NCBI GenBank assembly: GCA_016165875.1
Contig: JABBOT010000003.1
Coordinates: 24,136,441 to 24,200,440, forward strand
Length of the DNA: 64,000 nt
Source: Acanthopleura granulata
Lineage: Eukaryota; Mollusca; Polyplacophora; Chitonida; Chitonidae
Reading direction: 5' to 3'
Translations under genes and position numbers: made by a program
The notes under the pieces: generated by a model
Told to the model about the DNA's origin: nothing
The model's input: the letters and a program-made list of their open reading frames with translations, nothing else
Databases searched by the model: none
Part shown: in pieces, positions 1-10,863 of the stretch
Layout: each line of letters opens with the position of its first letter
Numbering within the stretch: the stretch's first letter is position 1

Positions 1-2
1 TA

Positions 3-3000
3 CAATCCAGTGCTGCTCAAGTGCCGATGGGCATTGATCCTCAGAACACAGTGTCTGGCAGCAATCCAATGACAATTTTACCAAATGGGCAATTTCTAAA
101 TAACAGTGGAGCAATTGTGCTGACTCTCCCAACAAACTGTCCTGGTCAGCCACCAACAAGTGTATTGGTTGACCCAAACACAATGCAAGTATTGGGTATG
201 TTGCCTCAGCAACAACAACCAAATCAGCAACAGGCTAATTTACCAATTCCTTCACTCCCAACTGGCAAACAGGCACAATCCAATGTTCAGCCTGTTACCG
301 AACAGGGAAAGAAGAGCAAAAAGGGGTCACACAGAGCTCTTAAACCTAAGCCACCAACTGCGAAGGAGAAGTCTACAAGCAGCCAATCATCCACAAACAC
401 TAGCACATCCATCTCGGTATCAAGTACAACAACAGCCTCTGCAGGACAACCCAATAACGAATCCACCTCTCCAAGATCAAACCAGGGAACCAATTCTGCC
501 AGTGCCACAGACATCAGCGCAACAGACATCCTTGCCCAAGCAGCAGAATCTATATTTTCTGATATTTCCCCATCAATTACAAACTTTTATAACCCTGCTA
601 ATGAGGATAATCCTCTACACATCGACACCAGTGCAGGAGATACTGAAGAAGATGCAGTTGCAGCTTCTCCAAAAAAGGATCGTTTGCAAAATTCACAAGC
701 AATTTACAACAAACAGTCCTCAATGTTACATCATGATGTGACAGATCCGTCAACTTCTCCTTACCACTTTGTTGAATCCCCTCCAACATCAAAAGAAGTT
801 TCGAAAAAAAGTAAGAGTAAAAAGGGTTCTGGTTCAGTTGCATCTCAGAAAAGCGCAGTGGTTAAGAAACCAAGCAAAAAGCCATCTGGAGGCAGTAAAA
901 GCAGTAAGAAAGTTCAGCAGACCAAAGAAAAAGAAGACATATCATCAAAACAAACTGATAGTACAGTGAGCGGGAAACAAAATGATGATAAATTTGTTGG
1001 AAAGCAAAAATCTGGTATGGAGGCTAAGAATGTGGCTGAAGATCAACCTAAAATCCCAGATTCAGTTAGTACCTTGAAAGGAAATGAAACTGGTAAAGAT
1101 GAAGTCCCGCACCTGGTCCAGTCCCAAGAACAGGCACATCCAACTTCAGAATACCAGCAGTTGTTTTCGGATGAATCAAGTCATGGAGAATTTGGTCAGC
1201 AGGATACACCATCTGTTGATATCCCGGAAACAATAAGTTTCACAGCAAATGAACTTTCTGATGTTCTTGATCAAGTTGAAAAGCTGGGAAATTCTCTAAC
1301 TGAGGAGAATCCTGCAGGTGCAAAAAAGTCAAAATCAAGAAAGACTAAAGGTCAAAGTGAGGTTGGATGTGAGGAGCACTCCAGCAAGAAGAAGAAGAAG
1401 AGTAATCATGATGATCCTGATCTGGGAAACACATCTTTGAGTATGGACAGTATTTTAGCATCAATATCGTCTGGAACTGCCAATGCAAATAGAGATGCAA
1501 AAGATGAAACATCAAAGAAGAAAGACACAGAATCCTCTGAAACATTGTCCATCCATGTTGATGAACCAGCACTGCATATGCCAACCTTGAACTCTCCAAC
1601 CACAAACATTAAAAATATTTCCCCTTCCACATCCAGAAAAAATAAATCTGGTTCAGAATTATCAGGTGTTTCATCTGCAGTGGACAGTAGTGTGAAGCGG
1701 GTTGTACATATAGATAACCTGACCAACCCTCTGCATATTGTGTCCTCTCCACCACAGAGCTCTTCTGCAATGATGGATGTTAATAAATCTGTTGGTTCCT
1801 CCAGCACATCTCCCAGCTTCACCTCTCCATCCCTTAATGTTAATTCAATCCACAGATCTTCAGGACAGAAGACAAACAGCATGGGACATGCCCCTGAAAA
1901 TCGATTAATGAGCAACGAGGGAAATATGAATGAGTTTTCTTTTTTTATGCCTGACAGTGCTGACACTCAAGTTCCACAAGGACCTCAGTCTGTACCCTGC
2001 ATGCCCACAAGTGGCGTCTCTATACCTGCAAGTGGCTCTTCCCATTCTCAGTCTCCAGGAAACCGTGGAACATCCACAGCAGCATGCAAGTTACCTTCAG
2101 AACAACAGAGACTGTCAAACTCTTCCAGCTTACCAAATGTTCAATCTTCGATGATGTCCCCAAATTCAAGGTCTGTCTGCACCTCTAGCAGTCCAATGGA
2201 GAGCTCTGTACATCACGGTCCACAATCTCTTCCAGCATCCATCAACAACCAATTAACATACTCTGCGGAATCTCTCTTCAGTCCTTCTTCCAACTGCCAG
2301 TTGAATGCTTTGCCAGATATTCGAAGGGAGCTTAATCAGGCCCCAAATCCACCTGCACCACTGCTGATGCACCCTTCAAGCCAAGTCACTGTTCAGCCCT
2401 CAAATGCCTCACCTGGGGTTTCAAGGCCAAGGACAAGTATATACTCTGCTGAAAATTTTGTGCAGCCCAGCATGAATTGTGACTCACAAGATGTGCCCAA
2501 ATCATCATACAGCCGCCCTCAGGAAGACTATCCTCAGACAGCATCCAGTCGTGCCAATGCGATGGCAATGACTCCTGAAAGCTTCAACTTTTCCAACATT
2601 GCCTCCAATGTACCCAGTAACAACAGAGGCAGAGCACCCTCTAATGTTAACACCACCATGACCTCTACGTCATCTAGCTCATTTTCATTTTCATTGGCTG
2701 GCAATTCTGAAAGCACAAACAACAGCTTCCCACCGCAGATTGGACACCACCAATTTCCCTTCTATCCATTACATCCTTCAGTGACAACCTCCCAGGGAGC
2801 TAATCCAGAATCAACACCTGAAACGTCGCGTAAGTCAGGTCAGCTAGATCATCAGCCTGTGAGCTTTCCACCGTTTAGTTCTGATCCTCGCTCCTCCTCC
2901 TTTCCAACTAATCAGCTTAACCCAGAACAAAGCCCCTTGAATCATATGGGTCCGGTTCCTCAACCATTCTCTGGTTTCCCTACACCCCCTGAATCAACAG

Positions 3001-4475
3001 GAACTGCTCACAGTGATGATGGGCTGTTCCACAATCAACCTCCACTTGGGGGATCGTCATCAGGTAACAAGGTGGATTCGAGGTCAGTGTCAGGAACCAG
3101 TAATGTTCGGAAACAGAAAGACCCAGCCCATGGCAGACCAGGTATGTCTAGTACAGAACAGCAAGACGGGCGCAATATGGAAAGGTCGTTTGTCAGCACT
3201 GGTTTGCCATCTTTCTACACACCTATTAGACAACAGACAAATGGCCCCCCTCCATTGGAAACTCCACCTCTTCACCATCTACCACCATCTTCAAATGATA
3301 CCAGGATCAGCAACTCCTATCAGCCTAGTATGTCCAACTCAAGTCATCAGTTCAACTCTGACTTCTCTTCTGTTAGAATGGAAGGCCCTTCTGTTCAAAT
3401 GCCAAATGGAGCGAATCAGAATTATTCTCAGCACCAGCAGAACAATCCCAGCACAGATGCCAACAAACACAGTCGACAAAAGGCCAAACAGATGCCTGAT
3501 CATCACTTGTCAAGACGACAAGGTATCATTTCACTGGATACCCAAGTCCCTTCAAGAGGAAGTTCCAGTCGGCAGCCTCCTCAAAACCAGCATGACCATA
3601 GATCTTCACAGAATCCAGGATCTCATACACCCACACCAAACACACACTTAGAGCAGCAACAGGCTCCAGCACCTCAACAAGGCAGGCCTCAGAAAGCATC
3701 CACCAAGCAGTCTAAAGGACAACCAACACGCAGTAAAAAGTCCTCCAAACAATCATTCAATCAAGATATGGATTCAAGTGTGACACATTCCCTTTTTGAC
3801 ACTCCTCAAGGGATTCCTTCCTTCTTCCCTATCGCCAGTCTGTCCCCACCCCCAAGCAGGAGTGCTCAACCAGATGGGCCAACTTACATGCCTCATTTGT
3901 TTGGACCGTCATCAAGATCATTGCCCAATGCTAATATTGGTGTCCACAAGAATCCAGCTGAATTGGGAGGCACTTTTAATCAGTTGTTCCCTCCTGTAAG
4001 GACTCAAACTAGCCTTGGTCTGAATTTTCAGCCTGGATTTGGGATGAATCCTGTTCATGGTGGCCATGGGTCAGCTGCTCAAATCAAGAGTCACAGCAGT
4101 GGTGTTTCTGTGACACAACCCATGTCTAATTTCAACCTTACAAACATTTTCCCAGATGTGAACAACTGCTCTCAGTCAAATGGGGGCCTTAACATTTCTC
4201 CCATAAAGTTTCCTCATGGGAATGCTATAATCCCCCCACAGCCTGGGATGGACCCTAACACATTACAGCACCATCACCAACCGGGCATGTTGTATCACAA
4301 TCGTACGCCTGGCCCCCCTCCTGTTCTCCATAATGCCATGAGTATCAACAGCCTTATTGGACATAATCATCCAGGGATGGGACAGATAAACAACACCATG
4401 GGACAGACGTTCCATGGTTATGGCCATCCATCATCTTTCACCATGCCACATCTGAACTTCATGCATGATCACTGA
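3..4475 (+). CDS. C-terminal exon of a large low-complexity nuclear protein, possibly USF3-like (5' partial)
   Basis: The frame is open from the first complete codon at position 3 to TGA at 4473-4475, about 1490 residues without an intron, so the true start lies outside the window. The protein is dominated by Ser, Pro, Asn, Gln, Thr and His. Clusters of Lys look like nuclear localisation signals (for example SKKSKSKKGS near 700-830 nt and SSKKKKKSN near nt 1385). Two short repeats, DNPLHID and TNPLHIV, sit far apart. The last ~120 residues are the most ordered looking (FNLTNIFPDV, then AMSINSLIG) and end MPHLNFMHDH. A huge last exon with this composition, including motifs such as YSAESLF, recalls the bHLH protein USF3 (KIAA2018). 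That naming is from memory of the family; the bHLH domain would lie upstream and is not visible. Coding status is secure; identity is moderate. Confidence 0.75.
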   Translation, partial: QSSAAQVPMGIDPQNTVSGSNPMTILPNGQFLNNSGAIVLTLPTNCPGQPPTSVLVDPNTMQVLGMLPQQQQPNQQQANLPIPSLPTGKQAQSNVQPVTEQGKKSKKGSHRALKPKPPTAKEKSTSSQSSTNTSTSISVSSTTTASAGQPNNESTSPRSNQGTNSASATDISATDILAQAAESIFSDISPSITNFYNPANEDNPLHIDTSAGDTEEDAVAASPKKDRLQNSQAIYNKQSSMLHHDVTDPSTSPYHFVESPPTSKEVSKKSKSKKGSGSVASQKSAVVKKPSKKPSGGSKSSKKVQQTKEKEDISSKQTDSTVSGKQNDDKFVGKQKSGMEAKNVAEDQPKIPDSVSTLKGNETGKDEVPHLVQSQEQAHPTSEYQQLFSDESSHGEFGQQDTPSVDIPETISFTANELSDVLDQVEKLGNSLTEENPAGAKKSKSRKTKGQSEVGCEEHSSKKKKKSNHDDPDLGNTSLSMDSILASISSGTANANRDAKDETSKKKDTESSETLSIHVDEPALHMPTLNSPTTNIKNISPSTSRKNKSGSELSGVSSAVDSSVKRVVHIDNLTNPLHIVSSPPQSSSAMMDVNKSVGSSSTSPSFTSPSLNVNSIHRSSGQKTNSMGHAPENRLMSNEGNMNEFSFFMPDSADTQVPQGPQSVPCMPTSGVSIPASGSSHSQSPGNRGTSTAACKLPSEQQRLSNSSSLPNVQSSMMSPNSRSVCTSSSPMESSVHHGPQSLPASINNQLTYSAESLFSPSSNCQLNALPDIRRELNQAPNPPAPLLMHPSSQVTVQPSNASPGVSRPRTSIYSAENFVQPSMNCDSQDVPKSSYSRPQEDYPQTASSRANAMAMTPESFNFSNIASNVPSNNRGRAPSNVNTTMTSTSSSSFSFSLAGNSESTNNSFPPQIGHHQFPFYPLHPSVTTSQGANPESTPETSRKSGQLDHQPVSFPPFSSDPRSSSFPTNQLNPEQSPLNHMGPVPQPFSGFPTPPESTGTAHSDDGLFHNQPPLGGSSSGNKVDSRSVSGTSNVRKQKDPAHGRPGMSSTEQQDGRNMERSFVSTGLPSFYTPIRQQTNGPPPLETPPLHHLPPSSNDTRISNSYQPSMSNSSHQFNSDFSSVRMEGPSVQMPNGANQNYSQHQQNNPSTDANKHSRQKAKQMPDHHLSRRQGIISLDTQVPSRGSSSRQPPQNQHDHRSSQNPGSHTPTPNTHLEQQQAPAPQQGRPQKASTKQSKGQPTRSKKSSKQSFNQDMDSSVTHSLFDTPQGIPSFFPIASLSPPPSRSAQPDGPTYMPHLFGPSSRSLPNANIGVHKNPAELGGTFNQLFPPVRTQTSLGLNFQPGFGMNPVHGGHGSAAQIKSHSSGVSVTQPMSNFNLTNIFPDVNNCSQSNGGLNISPIKFPHGNAIIPPQPGMDPNTLQHHHQPGMLYHNRTPGPPPVLHNAMSINSLIGHNHPGMGQINNTMGQTFHGYGHPSSFTMPHLNFMHDH

Positions 4476-5275
4476 GACAGATAACCCAGTGCCATTGCCT
4501 GCTGCCGATATTGTGTTAATGTTGATGAACTTGGATTTTCCTGCCTTATAGCCTGTTTGGAGACAGTGATTTTTAGAGTGTATGTAATGTTTTAATTAAA
4601 TACTCTATAGTCTTTCATGTATCAACTTGGAGAAAGTTGTGTAAGTTTGGTCAAAGCATACCTGTATGTATTATTTGGAGTGTTTTATGTATGTAAATAT
4701 TAATCTTCCCCTTTACACTGCCAGTGTTCTCAATTGGTCATAATTCTCTTAGGGCATTTACTAATGCTTGTAAATATGCAACAACAAAATAGAGTACTTC
4801 GTTAAAGTGAATAATGTAGTATTGACAACTTGATATCAAAATATGGCTCCCTAAAGCCTGTCCATATGAAGGTTTCATTAAGCATCCAATATTTATACAT
4901 GTACAGTAATTTGCAATATGTTTTATAGCAAGGATAACTCTAATCCAAACGTAGGAAGAACAAGTTCCTAATTCTTTTTGCTGTCAAAACTTTTAACAGT
5001 GTTAATCATTTTAGGGCTTACGTTGAATGTATAAAGAGGTATTCCTTTAGTGTTGGTGATATCTAGATTTTGTAATCTCAGACATTTTACAATCTCCCTT
5101 ACATGTGTTAAGTTCTGTACAAACACATGCACTGAAAACATGTATGTTGTCCTCTCTACTGATAAACTAAGCATTTTAAACTCCATGATGGCTGTTGTGA
5201 ATTTAAGTCATGCCATCGTTTTTCTGCTGTGGATGGCTTGAATGTTATAAATAAATTAATATTTGCTATGCAGAT
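4476..5275 (+). other. 3'UTR of the gene ending at 4475
   Basis: AT-rich sequence after the TGA with no credible reading frame. An AATAAA polyadenylation hexamer at 5250-5255 is the best candidate end signal. No repeat was recognised inside it. Confidence 0.5.
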
Positions 5276-6240
5276 TGCCTGATGTCCGTGCATTAGTGCA
5301 TGTTTTTTTTTTATGGATTCCTCTGCTGTCAGTGTTAGTAGGGCCTTGGTGATGATAAGCAGTCTAAGAATCTAATGTAGCTGTTTGCTTTTTTTTGAAG
5401 ACCACCAATATGGTATATCCCTTTGGGGGAAAGTTCGTCAGAAACTTTCAAAATGTTGGTTGTTTTCCCCGAGCATTCTTTTTTAATCCACCCATAAAAC
5501 TGACATCCGGTACAGGTTTCAACAATCGTTATTGAAGGAGAAGAATATTTTGAATGGAGATGATTTGCATATTAATTGGAAACCTTTCACACCAAGGGTG
5601 ATTCAGGTCAATGGTGTGTAGTCTGTTGTTCATTCTTGCATTTACAATGTCATTTTGTGGGTAAACTGATTATTTAAGTCTCTCAGTTTCAATAGTCAAG
5701 TCTGCTTGTGTGTGAATTGCCATTGCCTGGGAAAAGGTATCCCATTACCTGTACAGGGAATTTATGTACATCTTCAGGTAACACATTTGTTACGGTTCAG
5801 TTGAACACCCAGTAATTAACCTTGGTGTACAGTGAACACACAACATCTGTGATGGGGCCTCGCTGGCTCAGATGACGCTGACTCACAGCTACTATCTGGG
5901 GCCGCATGTGTGAAGGGATCATAGGCCTGAGTTGATTGTAAATCACTACTGTCTCGATGGTAGCCCTCACTTAGCCAATGGGGTCGTGTGTTTGAAACCA
6001 TCTATTTTAGTTAGTTGCACAGCCAGCTTGTTGCCTACCTATGTTACCGTAGCACCCATCTTCGGTCCCATAGAAGTCCACTGTGAAAATTCCAGTACAA
6101 ATAACTGCTCCCCTACGAAAGCATAGCATACGCCGAGTTATCTGTGCTATTAGTTAGGTGTTAAGAGGCTTGTCAGCTAAGTGGTGAAGATCAAGCTGTT
6201 TGCACCACAACCAATAAAACCAACATCCATTACATAAGTG
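5276..6240. other. Intergenic stretch, one tRNA-like degraded segment
   Basis: No gene seen. At about 5850-6000 the sequence has a box-A-like CTGGCTCAGATG and a weak box-B-like GTTTGAAAC. This could be a decayed tRNA-derived SINE head, but there is no clear tail or flanking duplication. Confidence 0.25.
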
Positions 6241-6246
6241 AAAATC

Positions 6247-6413
6247 GGGGGCCTCTGTGCCCGAGAGGGTTAGCGGGCCAATGCGGGGTTATTGCCCCTC
6301 AATGGTGTGGTTGCTGTGAGTTCAAGTCATGCTGGCTTCCTCTCCGGCTGTAAGTGGGAACGTCGTATAAGTGAAATATTCTTGAGTACAACTTAAGACA
6401 TCAATCAAATAAG
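6247..6413 (+). mobile_element. tRNA-derived SINE, internally deleted copy
   Basis: Begins GGGGGCCTCTGTGCCC, carries the box-B-like GAGTTCAAGTC, and ends GTATAAGTGAAATATTCTTGAGTAC...CATCAATCAAATAAG. Compared with the fuller copy at 6644-6873 it lacks the central stretch between the CTCTCCGGC motif and the CGTCGTATAAGTG motif. It lies a few hundred bases from that oppositely oriented copy. Confidence 0.8.
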
Positions 6414-6643
6414 TGTTGAGCTTGGTCTTTAAAACCATTTGAATAATTTCTCCACCTGGTGTTTTATGAAGAGGCTGCATCTGTTGTCTCTCCAGAGGAA
6501 AGTTTTCCCAGTCCCATGCACACATACATCACAAGTCTACCACCATTTGTTTCAACTCACAATAATGTCTCTCCACAGTTTGTGCACTGTGCCCATCGTC
6601 TTCACCTGAAATGGTTTACTCACTATTCTGGTGGGGTGCAAAT

Positions 6644-6873
6644 TTATTTATTTATTTATTTGATTGGTGTTTTACGCCTCAAGAATATTTACGTACTCAA
6701 GAATATTTCACTTATACGACGGCGGCCAGCATTATCGTGGCAGACCTTCCCACGTACGGCCGGAGAGGAAGTCAGCATGAGCTGGACTTGAACTCACAGC
6801 GACTGCATTGGTGGGAGGCTTCGGGTCGTTGTGCCGCAATAGCACACTAACCGACTGAGCCACGGAGGCCCCC
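6644..6873 (-). mobile_element. tRNA-derived SINE with 14-bp target-site duplication
   Basis: Read on the minus strand it starts GGGGGCCTCCGTGGCTCAGTCGG, with a canonical pol III box A (TGGCTCAGTCGG). Box B (GTTCAAGTCC) follows, then the body motif CTCTCCGGCCGTACGTGGGAAGG, and it ends CAAATAAATAAATAAATTT. The flanks are GGTGGGGTGCAAAT (6630-6643) and GGTGGGTTGCAAAT (6874-6887), a 13/14 duplication, so both ends are well defined. There is a short internal loss relative to the family. Reference copy for this window. Confidence 0.92.
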
Positions 6874-7309
6874 GGTGGGTTGCAAATGAAAGGCTGAAAG
6901 ATTGGTTTTTCAGGTACATACACGTAGTGAGGTGCAGTTGTTTCCTTCATGCATTAAACAGGCCACCAAGTGAAAAAATCTGGAGTGCGGCATTTAACAC
7001 AAATGACACAAAACACAATAACCATTGCATAGTTTCATCAAGGTTTGTGGGGTTGATACCCACGTGGAAATGAACTTACTTTTGTCTATACTTTACACCC
7101 ATCACCCAAATATGCAAAACAATGAGTTATAAAATAATAATTGCTCCCAAACTGGAGTGAAAAAAAGAGTAGAGCTAAGGCAATCTTTTCCAATATAATC
7201 CTTTAGAAAAGCTGACAACATCTAGTGATTTTACTTTCCACCAGACACTTTTTCCATTATATGGCAATGATAATGTGTATTCTTGTGGCAGAGCGAATCC
7301 TTGTCACCA

Positions 7310-7502
7310 AAGTCTGCCTCCTCTGGAACGTCATGGCGAAGATACCAGACATGACAATCCACCCGGTCACATTATACTGACACCGTGCCAACAGTTTCCT
7401 TGCTCTGCCCTCTCAGTGCTGAGCGTGAAGTGAGGCAGCAGCAAGTATCACTATTAAAGTCGTCGGTATAATCCGACCCGGATTGGTCCCGAATCTCCTG
7501 AC
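7310..7502 (-). repeat. Dispersed repeat, homologous to 52985-53215
   Basis: Shares an ordered series of blocks with 52985-53215: CCACCCGGTCACATTATA, CAACAGTTTCCTTGCTCT, CTCTCAG..., GCAGCAGCAAGTAT, TTAAAGTC and GGTCCCGAATCTCCTGACC. The other copy has a tRNA-like head on the minus strand, so this is probably a worn SINE of a different family from the copy at 6644-6873. Confidence 0.6.
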
Positions 7503-8454
7503 CCCTGTCCATTGGTATGAATGACCAATTAAGGCCCTCAGAAAACTGAATGTGATGAAACAGCACACCTTAATTAAAACTTCACTTGCTGTCCAGAGTT
7601 GATGTGGGTACGTAATTGTGATTACATGTTTGTTGGTTTTGTAATTTATACAGCTCAATCTAGTGAACAGCGAGGCAATGCAATATACTCCAATAAAGAT
7701 CGTGTCATTTACAAAGCAGAGGTCCAGTTAATGTTAGTGTTGAAATAACTTGACAAGGTCTGCAGATTTCCATCAAACTGCCCAACATAAACCTGTGACA
7801 AAACCAAGGATTGATTCAAGTTTACAACAACCACTGCACAGGTTCCACTACAAACTAGTAGAGCTCTCTGTTTTACTAGGGGGGACTAAAAGTGTTCCAA
7901 TATATCTTTCAGACATATGAAGCCAGTTTCATGCTGCACTTGAAGTCATGTTGTGACCAGCAATCAACACTCCCCACTCGCAAATAGATTTACACCAGTT
8001 AAAGATATACGCCAATAAATGCTTCCTTGGACAAAATCTTTGGCAGATTCTTATACTTTGCCAGATGTGACATAAAAAAGTGATTTTTAATCAGACAGAA
8101 AAGATTTCATGTCAGTGCTTCAAGCGATTTTGTGGTCTGTGAATTCGACCCTTGTTCTAAGCCATTGCAATTTAAACCGTGATGATTATTATTACAATTG
8201 AAGGCCGTGCACTGTGGCCTCCTGGTTAAGACCTTGGGGGGGAAAAACCCCAGACGTATTCTTCTACCACTTTCTCGTTGAAAATGGCTTTAAAGTATAT
8301 AAGCATTGTAATCACAAGGAAAACAGCCGATTTAACACTACTGTATAGCGAAGTAGTGAACTAGGTACTTCACAACGGACAACAGATCAATATCTGGTGG
8401 TAAAATTGTCTTGCCCTGGATTTATTAATTGAGAAGGTGGTGGCCCGTTCGATT

Positions 8455-8640
8455 TTCACCACGTGTGCATTTTTCCTTCCTTTGAACTGTGATATCTTGG
8501 TTATCAAACATCCTAAAAAGAAGAAGTAACGTTTTTTGAACGATGGATATTATTCTTTATTGATACATATTTACATTTGGTCTGGTGTTGTCTTTTCTTT
8601 CAACGAGACCATACCAGGGAATTTCTACATCGCTACTTTT
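8455..8640. repeat. Dispersed repeat, homologous to 50190-50400
   Basis: Shared blocks include GAACTGTGATATCTTGGTTAT (here) against GAACAGTGATATCTTGCTTAT, then GTTTTTTGAACG / CTTTCTGAAC, and TGGTGTTGTCTTTTCTTTCAA / TAGTGTTGTCTTTTCTTTGAA followed by ACCATAC. Order and spacing agree, so these are two diverged copies of one interspersed family. Confidence 0.65.
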
Positions 8641-9302
8641 ACTGTATTAGACCCTGTGCATCTCTGTGGCATGACCCTGAACTTTACTTTGAGGCAAATA
8701 GTAAAGTACAGGATCAACCCACTGAGACCCACAGGGTCTAAACTGTATTAACCTTGAATTAATAGCATAGCTTTGCATGCCATAGCCTTACATATTAGTA
8801 TATGAAAACGAATCAGGCTGGAAAATCGCATTTTTCCAAACTTTTCTGTCATCTGCACAAACTCATAAATATTCGACTATTGGGGAGGGGGGGACCATTT
8901 TCAGAATGTCACTCAAGAGCATGCATATGACAATATTGCTGCACGTATTTCAGTCATTAGCTCAGATCAATTCATGTCACAATTGCTTTCACCGAGAATG
9001 AAATGAAATGTAAGACCTAGTTTGCACCAAATTTACGTAGCAGCTTCCAAAATGCTTATTACTTTTTGTGCATATAAAATTTTCACTTTTTGTGGTTGAA
9101 AAAGATAAACAAAACAATCACAAGATACCAAAGGTGACATTTTCTGAAAGGGCATAATTCAACTAAATGGAACAAAAATACAGAAGGTTCAGTTTGATCT
9201 GATTAAATTGAAAATTGTTGATAGTTTTCCAGTATACCCTAATACCTTAACCTTTTCCTACATGAAAGATCAAATTTAATGCAATTTATGTAGATTTGAA
9301 AT

Positions 9303-9452
9303 TTGACTTTGGAAACCGAACTATATTGGGTGGGTTGGCCAGTTTCAGAGCTTCACAAAATGTGTAATTTTATCAGTCAAGACAATAATGCCTTCAGGAT
9401 ATGCTTGAATATACACCTTGATATCAAGCAGAAAGGTTGAAGAATTACAGTA
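9303..9452. repeat. Dispersed repeat, homologous to 56970-57120
   Basis: About 150 bp shared with an intron of GABPA: GGCCAGTTTCAGAGCTTCAC against GGCCAATTTCAGTGCTTCAC, then TTATCAGTCA, CCTTCAG.ATATGCTTGAATA, ACACCTT, and AAAGGTTGAAGAATTACAG at the end in both. Homology probably extends further left with more divergence. Confidence 0.75.
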
Positions 9453-10694
9453 ATCTCTTCAAAGATATAGTATTGCGATTTTCCCTCAGATTGCTCAACT
9501 AAATGACTCGTGTCTGCTTTCTTTAAATTTTAGAGTCTGAGTGTCACTTTAAAATTGTATATAGTAACAGTCAACAAACACTCCACAAATCACTCAGATC
9601 TTTCTTTAATGTATCTTCACAGATATCAGCTATTACAATGATGAACTTTTGGCAATTTGTCACTTGGCACTCACATACTATCAAGATGTCAGTATCAAAA
9701 GGAAGGGTGAGTTTATGAGAAACAATCTCGTCCATGCTGTTATAGCCTACAGCTCACAATGTTTCTAACCAGAAGTGATCACCATATCATGATAACAATG
9801 GTGGAACACTGGATGTGACAAAACACTCTACATAAATAGTACCATCATTTGGCCACCCAATTACTGGGGAGATGTCTTCTAGATGAATTTTCTACTTTTG
9901 ATATTGTCAATCCTGGTGTTACTGCAGAGCAGGTTATATGGCACAATTCACTTTACCTTTCAGTCTTCATAGTGTTTTTCACTCTTTTAATAATCTTGGC
10001 ATTTTCTTAAGACTGTGTAAATCTTAAATAAAAATGCCCATCACTACTACTTCTGAATCAAGACAATTATTTTAATGACACCGCTAAACAGAAATGAAAA
10101 CCTAATGTGAAACTGGTCTTTGTTGATAATTACCATGGATTCAAATTCAAAAAAATTCTCCAATATATGTAATCAAGGCTTTGATTTATTTTGGACTATC
10201 ACGTGACCAACAGTATCAATCAAAACAAACAATGTAAAAATCATACACCACTGGATCCTGTCTCACAAGATTGTCTTAGCACTAAACGCACTTTTCTGCA
10301 ATAACAAATGTCATCCTTAAACTTAAGATTATCTCAGGCAAAGACAGAACTAATAGAAACAGAAACCAGACGTTTAATCGCACAACACAAATGAAACAGT
10401 CAGGACAAGCTCTGGTATAAATTAACAATCAAAAAAAATGGACGGAACACAGTTCCCTAGTTATACTATGAAAGTTGTCTTCATATAAAACACCAATAGA
10501 GAATACCAGATACTTTTATCACAAAAAATTAATTACACCTGGACACTCCCCTAACTGTTGATCCCACTCGCACACCTTAGTCTCTTGATCCCTGTCCTGC
10601 GAGTGTCTCGTCTGACCCCTGACCTGTTGTCCCATGACATTTAACCTTTGATCTTTTGTCTCCTGAAAATTCTGCCACGTCTTCTACGCACTAA

Positions 10695-10863
10695 TCATCC
10701 AGATCTCTTGAAACCACAACTTATACAATATCTGGCATTTTTAGCATACACACTACAGCAGTTAGGGCACTGATTCCTCGTAAGATGTCCGCGGTCTTCT
10801 GTAAATGGCATCCGTCTGCCGGACGACCCGAAATTATTAGAGCCTCTGGAAGCAAAGTGGAAT
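10695..10863 (-). CDS. J-protein exon 8: C-terminal zinc ribbon and stop
   Basis: Acceptor CTCTTTTTGTCAG|ATTCC. 55 residues then TGA at 10697-10695. It contains CPNCCSVYAKNARYCISC, a C-x2-C-x10-C-x2-C zinc ribbon, and ends GFKRSG. The phase-2 join to exon 7 is exact, and the ribbon's appearance in that frame is the main reason for extending the gene past the two upstream apparent stops. Confidence 0.8.

Larger units (their letters stand above)
6888..10694. other. Intergenic and probable 3'UTR of the J-protein gene; dispersed repeats
   Basis: No supported gene. It contains three segments that recur elsewhere in the window (near 7.3-7.5, 8.46-8.64 and 9.3-9.45 kb, listed separately). On the minus strand the J-protein gene's 3'UTR runs leftward from 10694; a TTTATT at 10185-10190 is a possible minus-strand AATAAA. 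Confidence 0.4.
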
